From JAZKFT01 sp963845495 (GTDB lineage Bacteria; Bacteroidota; Bacteroidia; Chitinophagales; Chitinophagaceae), in assembly GCA_963845495.1 (NCBI GenBank), contig CAWJTH010000091.1:1-64000 (forward strand): a stretch of DNA of 64,000 bases. The letters run 5' to 3'. Below the pieces are notes generated by a model. That model had not been told where the DNA came from. It searched no databases and saw only the letters and a program-made list of their open reading frames with translations. Each line of letters opens with the position of its first letter. The stretch's first letter is position 1. The position numbers and the translations under genes are program-made. Of the stretch, positions 17,501 through 27,300 are shown one piece after another.

Positions 17501-17589
17501 TTATTCTTTTTGAAAACAGCAAATTTCGGATTGCCCAAAGCATAAACCTTCTAGATATTTGCGCTGCAAAATCAACACATTATTTAAAA

Positions 17590-18099
17590 ATGAAAATAGA
17601 AAACAGTACAGCAAAAGACATACCTGAAATATTTAGGCTATATAAAATTGCTTCTGAATATCAAACCAAAATAAAAGCTGTTGTTATTTGGCCTGAATTT
17701 GAACGAGGATTGGTAGAAACCGAAATTGCTGAAAACAGGCAATGGAAATTAATAATCGACGGGCAAACAGCTTGCGTTTGGGCAACCACTTTTACCGATG
17801 AGCAAATTTGGGAAGAGCGAAATGTAGATGCCGCCGTTTACATCCATCGCATTGCCACGAATCCAAATTTTAGGGGACAAAATTTTGTGGCCATAATTGT
17901 GAAATGGGCAAAAGAATTTGCGAAAAATGCCGGCAAAGATTTTGTAAGATTAGACACGATTGGCAACAACACAAAACTAATTGAACACTATACTGGTGCT
18001 GGGTTTCAGTTTTTAGGATTGTTCGATTTGAAAAATACCGATGGGCTTCCGGCACATTATCATAATGCGCCAGCATGTTTGTTTGAGATTAAATTGTGA
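17590..18099 (+). CDS. GNAT family N-acetyltransferase
   Basis: 169 residues from ATG 17590 (MKIENSTAKDIPEIFRLY); the frame is open further upstream through the repeat at 17395-17500, but the family start is here. The GNAT core is visible: YIHRIATNPNFRGQNFVAII at about 84-103 includes the acetyl-CoA pyrophosphate loop, followed by VRLDTIGNNTKLIEHYTGAGFQ and the final strands. The acceptor is unknown. Single gene; a nested palindromic element follows. Confidence 0.85.
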   Translation: MKIENSTAKDIPEIFRLYKIASEYQTKIKAVVIWPEFERGLVETEIAENRQWKLIIDGQTACVWATTFTDEQIWEERNVDAAVYIHRIATNPNFRGQNFVAIIVKWAKEFAKNAGKDFVRLDTIGNNTKLIEHYTGAGFQFLGLFDLKNTDGLPAHYHNAPACLFEIKL

Positions 18100-18154
18100 T
18101 TTGTATTTTACAACTTACAAGTCATGAAATCCAATATCGGATGGCGGAATGGCG

Positions 18155-18357
18155 ACCAAGTGCCAGCGGCACGAAATGTTGGTAGTAGAAAAGAAAAGTA
18201 TATTAATCGGAGTAAAGTGCCAGAGGCACGAAATGTACACCACATTATGTCTTATCCAAGGCTGCACCTTGGTTCTTACATTTCGTGCCTCTGGCACTTT
18301 TGGTCGCAAAGGAACTTTGTTGGTTACCAACATTTCGGCCCGCTGGGCCTGATAAAA
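18155..18357. repeat. Nested palindromic element, second copy
   Basis: AAGTGCCAGCGGCACGAAAT begins near 18159. An inner pair, GTGCCAGAGGCACGAAATGT near 18217-18236 and its reverse complement near 18277-18296, flanks a smaller CAAGGCTGCACCTTGG hairpin. The element closes with TACCAACATTTCGGCCCGCT near 18326. It has the same order of words as 2078-2230. It lies between convergent genes and produces spurious open frames in several phases. Confidence 0.85.
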
Positions 18358-18396
18358 CACTAGTCAAACTATTGAAACTTGTAAACTTTTTCTAAA

Positions 18397-19656
18397 TTAT
18401 TGAAGCGCCAAACTCGGCTCTGCCATTGCTGGTTGCTGTTTTGCCTTCATTGCCTTTTGTCTTTTTAAAAAATAAAAATCCAACACGCCAATCAGCAAGG
18501 CCACAATGCCTTCGCCCAAAACGGTATCGGGCGTACCGATTTTTTGTGAAATAAAACCAATCAACAAGCCGCCAAGTGGCTGCATACCAAAAAACATCAT
18601 GGCATAAAAACTGATGACGCGGCCACGCATGGCTGGGTCAACAGTGGTTTGGATGAGCGTATTGCTGATGGTAATTTGCGACATCATACCAAAACCTGAA
18701 AGCACCGCAAAAGCCAATGCCAATGGATAAATGGTTGAATGTGAGAACAATATCAAACCTATCCCAAAAACCAATGTATTGATAGCTAAGATTTTTTTGA
18801 GGTTTTTGCCAGGCTTTAGCGAAGCTAGAAAAATAGCTCCAGCAAAAGCGCCAAACCCGATAAAACTATCGATGACGCCAAAAGTGGAAGCCGTTCCATG
18901 GAAAATATCTTTCGCATAAACGGGTATTAATGTGTTGAAAGGCAGCACCATCAAACTCATTAATCCCAATGTAAAAAGTACGGTTAAAATAGTAGGCGTT
19001 TGTTTGATGTAAGCAAAACCTTCTTTCAATTCTCCAACAACATTTTTGGTGTGCGGTTTTGTTTGGAATTTTGGCAATTTCATCATCAACAAAGAGCCGA
19101 TTACCGCCACAAAACTTAGCGCATTCAATCCAAAACAAACATCGTCGCCAAACTTTTCGATAATCAATCCGGCAATGCCAGGCCCAATTAATCTTGATAA
19201 ATTTACCATGGAAGAATTGAGCGCCAAAGCGTTAGGTAAATCTTTTTTATCGTCTACCATTTCGTACACAAGCGATTGGCGTGCAGGCACATCGAACGCA
19301 TTAATGAAGCCCAGCAAAGCACTTAAGCCGATAATTTCCCAAACATTATACGTTTTAAAAAACACCAATAATGTTATTAAAATGGCCTGAACCATGGATG
19401 CAATTTGCGTGGCCAATAACAGCTTGAATTTATTGTACCGATCGGAGGCTACGCCACCCAAAAACGAAAAAATAAACGATGGGAAAAGACTTGCGAAGAG
19501 CGTTAGCCCTAACATAAATTTTGAATGGGTAAGCGAATAAATCACCCAGCTTACTGCCGTTTTTTGCATCCACGTGCCGATTAGCGAAATGGATTGTCCT
19601 GTAAAATAGAGCCGGTAATTACGGCTTTTAAATGCGTTGAATGTGTTGATATTCAT
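18397..19656 (-). CDS. MFS efflux-type transporter
   Basis: A 419-residue inner-membrane protein with about twelve hydrophobic segments, beginning MNINTFNAFKSRNYRLYFTG and continuing QSISLIGTWMQKTAVSWVIY, typical of the DHA3/EntS-like drug or siderophore exporter branch. GGVASDRYNKFKLLL at about 67-81 is the loop 2-3 MFS signature, and FDVPARQSLVYEMV follows. The substrate is unknown. A MarR-type regulator is encoded 229 bases upstream on the same strand, so inducible efflux is likely. Confidence 0.88.
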   Translation of the reverse strand: MNINTFNAFKSRNYRLYFTGQSISLIGTWMQKTAVSWVIYSLTHSKFMLGLTLFASLFPSFIFSFLGGVASDRYNKFKLLLATQIASMVQAILITLLVFFKTYNVWEIIGLSALLGFINAFDVPARQSLVYEMVDDKKDLPNALALNSSMVNLSRLIGPGIAGLIIEKFGDDVCFGLNALSFVAVIGSLLMMKLPKFQTKPHTKNVVGELKEGFAYIKQTPTILTVLFTLGLMSLMVLPFNTLIPVYAKDIFHGTASTFGVIDSFIGFGAFAGAIFLASLKPGKNLKKILAINTLVFGIGLILFSHSTIYPLALAFAVLSGFGMMSQITISNTLIQTTVDPAMRGRVISFYAMMFFGMQPLGGLLIGFISQKIGTPDTVLGEGIVALLIGVLDFYFLKRQKAMKAKQQPAMAEPSLALQ

Positions 19657-19664
19657 TTAATTGT

Positions 19665-19885
19665 ATTAAATTCCAAATAAGAAAATTCCAAATCACAACT
19701 AGTGTAAATCCCAAAGAAGAAATTTCAACTTCCAAAAAGTATAAATTCCAAAAAATAAATTCCAAATTCCAACTAGCATAAATCCCAAAAGCAATCTCAA
19801 CTTTCAATCAGTTCAAAGTCAGTTAAGAATTTTAAACTTGTTGTAATTTGGAATTTTTTTCTTTGGAATTTTCATTATTTGGAAT
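19665..19885. repeat. ATTCCAA-word array between the MarR and MFS genes
   Basis: Repeated AAATTCCAA words (for example three 7-base units near 19745-19775) with AAATCCCAAA variants. The reverse complement TTTGGAATTT appears near 19847-19885. The two halves can pair over the whole spacer. Whether it ends the marR transcript or sits inside an operon is not decidable by eye. Confidence 0.7.
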
Positions 19886-20314
19886 TTACTCGTGGTCAAC
19901 CAGTTTTTTTAATGGGACTAACGCTTTTATTAATAATTCTTGTTCTTGTTTATTGCAGGTTTTGGCAATTGCGTTGGCCAACCATTCATCTCGTTCGTAA
20001 CGGGTTTGCTCCACAATTTTTTTCCCTAAATCGGTGAGTGAAATGTATGTTTTGCGTTTGTCTTGCTGCGATGGTGTTCGTTCAATTATTTTTTGATCTT
20101 CCATTTTACTAAGCACTTGCGACATGGATTGCGTAGTCACTTTTGTGTGCGCCGCTAATTCTGACGGCAATAAACGGCCTTGTCGGTATAAAAAACCCAT
20201 CGTTTCCAGCTCGGTAATAGAATGCGTTTGTGCCGAATACATTTGTTTGCGCAACCGCTTGTGCAAGATTGAGATGACTGAACGTAACGTAGAAGATAAT
20301 TCTATTGTTTCCAT
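19886..20314 (-). CDS. MarR family transcriptional regulator
   Basis: 142 residues with a winged helix: LLPSELAAHTKVTTQSMSQVL at about 53-73 is the helix-turn-helix, ERTPSQQDKRKTYISLTDLG at about 84-103 is the wing with the conserved Asp-Lys-Arg. Flanking helices form the dimer interface. MarR proteins usually repress efflux genes and release DNA on binding phenolic ligands. The MFS exporter downstream is the probable target. The 274 bases upstream are AT rich and contain no gene. Confidence 0.88.
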   Translation of the reverse strand: METIELSSTLRSVISILHKRLRKQMYSAQTHSITELETMGFLYRQGRLLPSELAAHTKVTTQSMSQVLSKMEDQKIIERTPSQQDKRKTYISLTDLGKKIVEQTRYERDEWLANAIAKTCNKQEQELLIKALVPLKKLVDHE

Positions 20315-20588
20315 TTGCGTAAGTTAACTTGTAAGTTTACCTTACAAAAATACAAAATTTAGCTGATTTGAAACCTTACAAAAACGTTTGTTTCTTTAAA
20401 TTTAAACACATCAATAACATTTGCTTTTAAATATCATTCCAAATCAGTTTTGATTTAAAATCACAAATAACTTTACCAGCATAAACAAACGATCGATATT
20501 CCTGTTAATTTTCGGGCAAATCCACAGAAAAAACCATTTGTTGTTGACAACCATTAATTTTATCACTTCATACCTTGAAATTATTTAA

Positions 20589-21378
<790 letters not shown>

Positions 21379-21452
21379 TAACTGGATTATGATTTTTACT
21401 TTTAAATTTTAAATTTTTACTTTTAAATTCTTTTAATCTTAAAATACAAACA

Positions 21453-23465
21453 ATGGATTCCAAAACAAAAGATGTAGAGCTATTGGGCATTAATACCGTT
21501 CGGATTTTATCTGCTGACGCGGTGCAAAAAGCAAATTCGGGCCACCCAGGTACGGCCATGGCTTTAGCACCGGCGGCGCATGTGCTTTGGGCACATTACA
21601 TGCATTACAACCCAAAAAATTCGCATTGGGCCAACCGCGACCGTTTTATTCTTTCTGCTGGGCATGCTTGCATGTTACAATACAGTTACTTATATCTTAC
21701 TGGTTACAATTTAACCATGGACGACATTAAAAATTTCAGGCAAATGAACAGCAAAACCGCTGGCCACCCTGAATATGGCTTGTTGGATGGTATTGATGTA
21801 ACCACCGGTCCGCTTGGACAAGGTTTTGCAAATGGCGTCGGTTTTGCCATTGGCCAAAAACATTTGGCAGCTCGTTTTAATAAACCTGGTTACGATTTAT
21901 TCAATTATCATATTTACGCTATTTGTAGTGATGGCGACATGATGGAAGGCGTTACTTCTGAAGCGGCTTCCATAGCTGGCCATTTGGAATTGGGCAACAT
22001 TATTTATTTGTACGATGACAACCATATTTCAATTGAAGGCGACACCGACATTGCTTTTACCGAAGATGTGGTAAAACGTTTTGAAGCTTACAATTGGCAT
22101 GTGCAAACCGTAGATGATGGCAACGATGTAAATGCAATTGACCTTGCCGTTCGTAATGCACAGGCTGAAAAGAGACGCCCATCTTTGATAAAAATACGTA
22201 CACAAATTGCGTACGGTAGTCCAAATAAAGTAGGAACTGCTGGTTCACACGGTTCGCCATTGGGTGCTGATGAAATTAAATTGGTAAAGAAATTCTTTGA
22301 TTTTGATCCTGAAAAATCATTTTACGTACCAGACGAAGTGTTGAGCTATTACCGTGAAATAGGTGATAAAGGTGCGCCATTGGAAGAAAAATGGAACGAG
22401 CTATTTGCAAAATACAAAACAGAATTTCCTGAATTAGCTGCTGAATATGAACTGGCAGCAAAAGATGAATTACCTGAAGGATGGAAAGATGCTTTGCCTG
22501 TGTTTAAACCCGCTGAAAAGAAAATGGCCACACGCCAAGCTTCTGGAACAGTATTGAATGCTTTGGCCGATAAAATTCCTGGGTTGATTGGCGGTGCTGC
22601 GGATTTATCGCCATCAACCGAAACCCATTTGAAGAAATTTACTTCGTTTACACCAGAAGATAGAACTGGCCGTAACTTCCACTTTGGTATCCGCGAACAT
22701 GCCATGGGTTCTGCTTTGAACGGCATGGCGCTTACAAAAGGCATTATTCCGTTTGGGGCTACGTTTTTAATGTTTTCTGAATACATGCGCCCTCCAATCC
22801 GTTTGGCGGCGATCATGAAAATCAGGCCGATATTCGTTTACACGCATGACAGTATTGGTTTGGGCGAAGATGGAACCACGCACCAACCGGTTGAACAATT
22901 GGCTTCGCTGCGTTCTATCCCAAATATTGTTGTTATCCGTCCTGCTGATGCAAACGAAACAAGCCACGCATGGCGTGTAGCGCTGGAACATAAAACTGGA
23001 CCGGTAGTTTTGGTGTTTACTCGTCAAGGTTTGCCTATTATTGACCAAGATAAATATGGCAAAGCCAGCGAACTAGAAAAAGGTGCGTATATTTTGAGTG
23101 ATTCAGAAGGTACACCCGATGTGATTTTGATTGCAACCGGTTCGGAAGTAGCATTGATTATGGATGCGCAGGCAAAATTGAAAGCAGAAGGAATCAATGC
23201 ACGTGTAATAAGCATGCCAAGTTGGGAATTGTTTGAAAACCAAGATGCTGCGTACAAAGAATCAGTTTTTCCAAAAGGCATTAAAAAACGTTTGGCGGTT
23301 GAAACGGCCTCTCCGTTAGGCTGGCATAAATATGTAACCGACGAAGGTGATATTCTTGCCATGACCACTTTTGGTGAATCAGCGCCGGCAGAAGATTTGT
23401 ACAAGCATTTTGGCTTTACAGTTGAAAATGTAGTAACAAAAGCAAAGGCGCTTTTAGGAAAATAA
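21453..23465 (+). CDS. tkt: Transketolase
   Basis: Thiamine diphosphate enzyme moving two-carbon units in the pentose phosphate pathway. It is full length at 670 residues. Motifs: SGHPGTAMALAP at about 29-40; the ThDP-binding GDGDMMEGVTSEA-like segment (CSDGDMMEGVTSEA) at about 157-170; FGIREHAMGSALNGMAL at about 410-426; THDSIGLGEDGTTHQPVEQL at about 465-484. The start ATG 21453 follows the AGTGAAT array and AT-rich spacer. The upstream ROK kinase may feed hexose phosphate into the same metabolism. Confidence 0.96.
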   Translation: MDSKTKDVELLGINTVRILSADAVQKANSGHPGTAMALAPAAHVLWAHYMHYNPKNSHWANRDRFILSAGHACMLQYSYLYLTGYNLTMDDIKNFRQMNSKTAGHPEYGLLDGIDVTTGPLGQGFANGVGFAIGQKHLAARFNKPGYDLFNYHIYAICSDGDMMEGVTSEAASIAGHLELGNIIYLYDDNHISIEGDTDIAFTEDVVKRFEAYNWHVQTVDDGNDVNAIDLAVRNAQAEKRRPSLIKIRTQIAYGSPNKVGTAGSHGSPLGADEIKLVKKFFDFDPEKSFYVPDEVLSYYREIGDKGAPLEEKWNELFAKYKTEFPELAAEYELAAKDELPEGWKDALPVFKPAEKKMATRQASGTVLNALADKIPGLIGGAADLSPSTETHLKKFTSFTPEDRTGRNFHFGIREHAMGSALNGMALTKGIIPFGATFLMFSEYMRPPIRLAAIMKIRPIFVYTHDSIGLGEDGTTHQPVEQLASLRSIPNIVVIRPADANETSHAWRVALEHKTGPVVLVFTRQGLPIIDQDKYGKASELEKGAYILSDSEGTPDVILIATGSEVALIMDAQAKLKAEGINARVISMPSWELFENQDAAYKESVFPKGIKKRLAVETASPLGWHKYVTDEGDILAMTTFGESAPAEDLYKHFGFTVENVVTKAKALLGK

Positions 23466-23830
23466 GAAAGAAGGAAAGAAGATAGAAGATAGAGGTTGAG
23501 AAGGAAGAAGAATCGAAATTAAGAATACTGGGAGATGGGACTTTATAATTTTTTAATCTTCCATTTTCATTTGCTTCTAACTTCTAATCTTAGGAAGAAG
23601 TAAAGAAGTTAGAAGATAGAAGTTGAGAAGGAAGAAGGATGGAAATTAAGAATACTGGGAGATGGGACTTTATAATTTTTTAATCTTAGGAAGAAGAAAA
23701 GAAGATAGAAGTTAAGAAGAAAGAAGGATGGAAACTAAGCATACGGGAGATGGGACTTTATAATTTTTTAATCTTCCATTTTCATTTGCTTCTAACTTCT
23801 AATCTTCTATCTTCTCAACTTCTATTTACG
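23466..23830. repeat. Triplicated AGAAGAT-word block downstream of tkt
   Basis: The 389-base spacer holds three imperfect copies of one block: AGAAGAT/AGAAGTT words, then a common core containing GGGAGATGGGACTTTATAAT. Cores begin near 23514, 23642 and 23730. Two copies are followed by the reverse-complement words CTTCTAACTTCTAATCTT. A final CTTCTAT, CTTCTCA, ACTTCTA run closes the block. No gene is present. Confidence 0.85.
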
Positions 23831-23854
23831 AACACTAAATATTAAGCAGGGGCA

Positions 23855-24478
23855 ATGAGAGACTCGGATATAAAAGTTTTGTTTTTTGATGTGGGCGGTA
23901 TTTTACTCACCAATGGTTGGGGGCATGAATCCCGCCACGAAGCGGCTGAAAAATTTGGATTGGATTATAAAGAAGTGGATGCACTACACACATTTATTTT
24001 TAATGTGTATGAAATTGGCAGCATTACATTAGACGAATATTTAGACACGGTAATATTCAACCATCCGCGAGATTTTGTCCGGGAAGATTTTAAGGAATTT
24101 ATGTATGCCCAATCTGTTGAATTGCCCAACATGCTGGCTTGGCTGAAAGAATGGAAAAAAAATTGTGGTTTCCGCATCATTTCCATTAACAACGAGGGCA
24201 AGGAGCTAAACGATTATCGGGTGCAAAAATTTAAATTGCACGATTGTTTTGACGCCTTTGTATCGTCTTGCGAAGTAAAATTGCGCAAACCAGATCCTAG
24301 TATTTTTCAGTTGGCTTTGGGCATCGCACAGGTAAACGCTAGCCAAGCTGTATATTTTGATGATCGTTTGATGTTTTCAAACGCGGCGAAAAAATTGGGC
24401 ATCCAATCTTATCAGCATACCAATTTTGAGGAAACGAAAGCTATTTTGGAAAGGTTGAAGGCGGAGAATATGAAATAA
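23855..24478 (+). CDS. HAD family hydrolase
   Basis: 207 residues of the HAD-IA type. FFDVGGILLTNGW at 10-22 is motif I, with the first Asp kept but Gly replacing the second Asp, a change common in this subgroup. ISINNEG at about 109-115 is motif II, CEVKLRKPDPSIFQLAL at about 138-154 is motif III with Lys, and YFDDRLMFSNAAKKLG at about 166-181 is motif IV. The substrate, probably a small phosphate ester, is unknown. The missing second Asp suggests checking whether it is an active phosphatase. The stop is 2 bases before the perfect palindrome at 24481. Confidence 0.85.
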   Translation: MRDSDIKVLFFDVGGILLTNGWGHESRHEAAEKFGLDYKEVDALHTFIFNVYEIGSITLDEYLDTVIFNHPRDFVREDFKEFMYAQSVELPNMLAWLKEWKKNCGFRIISINNEGKELNDYRVQKFKLHDCFDAFVSSCEVKLRKPDPSIFQLALGIAQVNASQAVYFDDRLMFSNAAKKLGIQSYQHTNFEETKAILERLKAENMK

Positions 24479-24480
24479 AT

Positions 24481-24546
24481 CGTTAAACGTGAAAAGTGAG
24501 ATGTGAAACATTTAAATGTTTCACATCTCACTTTTCACGTTTAACG
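24481..24546. terminator. Perfect 66-bp palindrome between convergent genes
   Basis: Two 33-base halves are exact reverse complements with no loop, centred on ATTTAAAT. The halves are made of 7-base words (GTGAAAA, GTGAGAT, GTGAAAC). It fills nearly all of the 72 bases between the HAD gene and the minus-strand gene at 24551, so it could terminate both. Confidence 0.9.
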
Positions 24547-24550
24547 TTGC

Positions 24551-24769
24551 TCAATGCGAAGGGCCAGAAGTATTTTTAACCGGCTTTTTATCAACTTGCG
24601 CTGTTTTCTTTTCGGTTGGCGTTTTTGGGTTGATTGTTGATTCTTTGGCCGGCCCATTTGGAAAGCCATTAAAATCTTCGTTTATTTTAATATCGTTGCT
24701 ATTTTGAACGTCGACCTTGTGCTTAATTGGCGTCGTATCCTTTTGCGATGTATTGTCTGTCTTTTTCAT
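24551..24769 (-). CDS. Small polar protein, unknown
   Basis: About 72 residues from the second ATG (MKKTDNTSQKD); ATG 24790 is also possible. The protein is hydrophilic, low in complexity and probably disordered, rich in Lys, Thr, Asn, Pro, with the central phrase DFNGFPNGPAKESTINPKT that looks conserved-like. There is no signal peptide or membrane helix. I recognise no family. It faces the HAD gene tail to tail across the perfect palindrome. It may be a real small protein, but coding evidence is limited to composition and context. Confidence 0.5.
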   Translation of the reverse strand: MKKTDNTSQKDTTPIKHKVDVQNSNDIKINEDFNGFPNGPAKESTINPKTPTEKKTAQVDKKPVKNTSGPSH

Positions 24770-24806
24770 GTTATGTTTTTGTAATAACATAAAAATTACA
24801 TGCCAG

Positions 24807-24938
24807 CAAGGTGGATGGCAGATGGTAGTTTAAAGATGGCAGACTATAATGCAATTTTTATTAGACCATTAACCGTTTTTACTTTTTATACAAAATTCTA
24901 CCAACCGCCATCTGCCATCCACCAACCGCCATCTTACT
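24807..24938. repeat. Inverted GATGGCA/GCCATCT heptamer array
   Basis: Left words GTGGATG, GCAGATG, GTAGTTT, AAGATGG near 24811-24840; right words ACCAACC, GCCATCT, GCCATCC, ACCAACC, GCCATCT near 24898-24933 in exact 7-base steps. The halves are complementary. It runs to the end of the esterase gene. Confidence 0.75.
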
Positions 24939-25812
24939 TAAATCCCAACTTAGCCATCCAAGCCAATGCAAGTGTTGGCCATTGGTTCAAAATAGGGTCA
25001 GTTGGTGCAGCTCCAAAACCATGACCACCATGGTCGTAAATATGCAATGAAGATTTAATATTGTATTTTTTTAAGGCTTCATAAAATACAATACTGTTCA
25101 TTGGCGGAACTGTTTTATCATCATCCGCTAAAATAAGCATGGTTGGCGGCGTATTTTTTGTCACTCTTTTTTCTGTTGAAAGTGAATCAGCCAAAGCTGC
25201 ATTTGGATGTTCACCTAAAATCATTTTTCGGCTTCCGATGTGGCCAAACGTTGTATCCATCGTAATTACAGGATACAATAAAACCAGAAACGCAGGTTTT
25301 GAACTGAATTTTTCTAATGGATTGGTAGAATTTGGATTTGCATCCAGCAGCATGGTTCCAGCGCAGGAAGCCAAATGCCCGCCGGCTGAAAAGCCCAATA
25401 CGCCTAGTTTTTCCGGATCAATGCCAAATTCTGCTGATTTAGATTTTATCAATCTGATAGCCGTTGTTACATCATTATAAGCCGCTGGAAATTTATGGCC
25501 TTCTTGCTTTGCGTTGTTCAATCGATAACTTAATACAAACGCATCGATGCCGTGCTCATTACAAAATTGCGCTGGAAATGTTCCTTCTTTTGTCCAAGAT
25601 AAATGACTATATCCACCACCCGGACAAATCAGCACGGCTGTTTTATTGCTAGACGATTGTTTGGCTGGGTAATAATCTATAAAAGGCGCAAGCGAATCAA
25701 AGCCGGCAATCATGATCCCTTTCGCATCCGAAGGATATAAAAAAATACGTTGCTGGGCGATGATAGATTTTGCTGCAAAGAACAATAAACTCAAAATGGC
25801 AATTTTTTTCAT
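24934..25812 (-). CDS. Secreted alpha/beta hydrolase (esterase/acetylhydrolase-like)
   Basis: About 292 residues from ATG 25812, giving a signal peptide (MKKIAILSLLFFAAKSIIAQ); the open frame further up is repeat. The oxyanion motif is CPGGGYSHLSW at about 61-71, the nucleophile elbow GFSAGGHLA at about 140-148, a catalytic Asp in ADDDKTVPP at about 230-238 and the catalytic His in YDHGGHGFG at about 260-268. It resembles Bacteroidota acetyl-xylan or other carbohydrate esterases (the BD-FAE type). Export fits polysaccharide deacylation, but no polysaccharide locus is nearby. Confidence 0.86.
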   Translation of the reverse strand: MKKIAILSLLFFAAKSIIAQQRIFLYPSDAKGIMIAGFDSLAPFIDYYPAKQSSSNKTAVLICPGGGYSHLSWTKEGTFPAQFCNEHGIDAFVLSYRLNNAKQEGHKFPAAYNDVTTAIRLIKSKSAEFGIDPEKLGVLGFSAGGHLASCAGTMLLDANPNSTNPLEKFSSKPAFLVLLYPVITMDTTFGHIGSRKMILGEHPNAALADSLSTEKRVTKNTPPTMLILADDDKTVPPMNSIVFYEALKKYNIKSSLHIYDHGGHGFGAAPTDPILNQWPTLALAWMAKLGFK

Positions 25813-26184
25813 GTAGCTAAGATAAGCCTTCAGCTTGTTTTTTTGAACCACAAAGACACGAAAGAAAGAAGAAGCACAAAGCCTACAATGATGTTGCATG
25901 CAGAGATGTACAGAAAAAGGGTTTAAACCAAAATTATTTTGCTCTACGAAGTGTCTTCGCTTCGCAGGGTTATTTTATCGCCTCTGGCGATGTTTGTTTG
26001 AAAAAATAGTTAAACAAATTATGTACAAACAATTGAAAGACCGTGGCTGTGCGCCAGGGATGGCGGCAAGTACCCCACAGGCGGCTTAATTAGTAATGTT
26101 GAAAAAGTGAATAGCGAATAATAAAATATAGTGAATTGCCGCCGAGGAGTACTGCCAACAGCCCGCCCGGGCGCCCAAAAAATC
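25813..26184. other. 372-base gene-free spacer with mixed repeats
   Basis: Near 25848 CACAAAG, ACACGAA words; GGTTTAAACC near 25919; a TCGCCTCTGGCGA hairpin near 25978-25990; AGTGAATAGCGAATA words near 26107; a GC-rich CCCGCCCGGGCG stretch near 26162-26173. No coding sequence is convincing; a short open frame at 26020-26088 has no family features. Confidence 0.5.
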
Positions 26185-27246
26185 TTATCGGCTTAAAATC
26201 TTCGCAAAATTTTTTACATTCACTTCTGGTAAAATTGGATGTTGATTCAACAAATGCGCCACTAATTGTTGGCTAAAATAAGGTGCCAACGAAACGCCTT
26301 TACTTCCCATTCCATTAAAAATGCCAACTTGTTGGTGAACAGGATGCAAACCTACAAACGGCCTACGTTCCATTGTTCCAGGTCGGATACCTGCAAGATG
26401 ATCGACAATGGTAAATGGTAATTTTAGAAAATTTTTGAGCCAAGCTTCTGTTTGTTGGTAAAATTTCTCGGAAGGCTGATCGTCGATATAATCGTGATCG
26501 TAACTGCTTCCGATCCAAAACAATCCATCTTTCCAAGGCACAATGGTATTTGTTTTTTTGTACAGCACATCTTGCGGCAAATCGGGAATATCAACTATCA
26601 ATACTTCACCTTTATTAAATGCCCAAGGCAATGATTTGAAATAAGGATTTTGGTAAGCCGCAATGCCATCACAAAAAATAATTGTAGAAGCTTTTATATT
26701 TTTATAGCGAACCGTATCGTCATTTTCTAAGATCAACTTTTCAGCGTCAAACTTTTCTTCTAGCAAAAAATTATTGGCCAATAATTGTTGTCGCCAAGCT
26801 TGTTTCATGGCTTGCACATCTACCTGATAAGCCGGTGAAACAATGCCATAACCAAAAGGATAGTTGAATAATGGGTGGTAATGGTTTTCATTTTCGGGCC
26901 ATTGCAAGTATTCGGCAAACATTTGGCTACGTTTCTCAAATTCTAACCGGCGGTCGGGTGCAGAGAAAAAATCGATGACCTTGGTAGCTGCAATTAAATG
27001 TTGGCCTAACATTTTACCCATTTCCGTGTAAGCGTGTTCAGCAAAAGGCAACAAGGTTTCCACCATCCAAGTTTTGGCCATCCGCCTGCCCGTAACGGGA
27101 TTGATGATGCCGCTAGCAATATTGGTGGAAGAATTTTTAATAAGCTCATCAATAACAATACAACTGGCTCCTGCTTTTGTCAGTTCATAACTAAGCCACG
27201 TGCCGCAAAGCCCTTGGCCGATGATGAGGAAGTTGGTTGTTTGCAT
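26185..27246 (-). CDS. FAD-dependent oxidoreductase of the DAO family
   Basis: 353 residues from ATG 27246 (MQTTNFLIIGQGLCGTWLSY); a TTG nine codons earlier is unlikely. The N-terminal Rossmann loop has the form G-x-G-x-x-G (GQGLCG). ASGIINPVTGRRMAKTWM at about 44-61 and the C-terminal AGIRPGTMERRPFVGLHP at about 298-315 and NGMGSKGVSLAPYFSQQL follow the D-amino-acid oxidase/MnmC C-terminal pattern. The natural substrate, an amine or amino acid, cannot be told. It is followed on the plus side by the RelE-type locus. Confidence 0.82.
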   Translation of the reverse strand: MQTTNFLIIGQGLCGTWLSYELTKAGASCIVIDELIKNSSTNIASGIINPVTGRRMAKTWMVETLLPFAEHAYTEMGKMLGQHLIAATKVIDFFSAPDRRLEFEKRSQMFAEYLQWPENENHYHPLFNYPFGYGIVSPAYQVDVQAMKQAWRQQLLANNFLLEEKFDAEKLILENDDTVRYKNIKASTIIFCDGIAAYQNPYFKSLPWAFNKGEVLIVDIPDLPQDVLYKKTNTIVPWKDGLFWIGSSYDHDYIDDQPSEKFYQQTEAWLKNFLKLPFTIVDHLAGIRPGTMERRPFVGLHPVHQQVGIFNGMGSKGVSLAPYFSQQLVAHLLNQHPILPEVNVKNFAKILSR

Positions 27247-27300
27247 TTGACAAAAGTAGTTCCTAAAAGACAAGAGGTTTTGATTTTTGCCCTACTTTAC

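Noticed and set aside
17383..17589. N-terminal extension of the GNAT protein
   Set aside because: The extension translates a CGCAG-word repeat; the family begins at ATG 17590.
18124..18363. Overlapping open frames on both strands of 60-80 residues
   Set aside because: All are translations of the nested palindromic element; they contain mirrored phrases such as ARNV and RASGTF and no protein family features.
25819..25899. Extended start of the esterase
   Set aside because: The upstream frame is repeat sequence and would bury the signal peptide that begins at 25812.
26020..26088. A 22-codon frame starting MYKQLKDRG
   Set aside because: Short, no family match, in a GC-rich repeat-like stretch.
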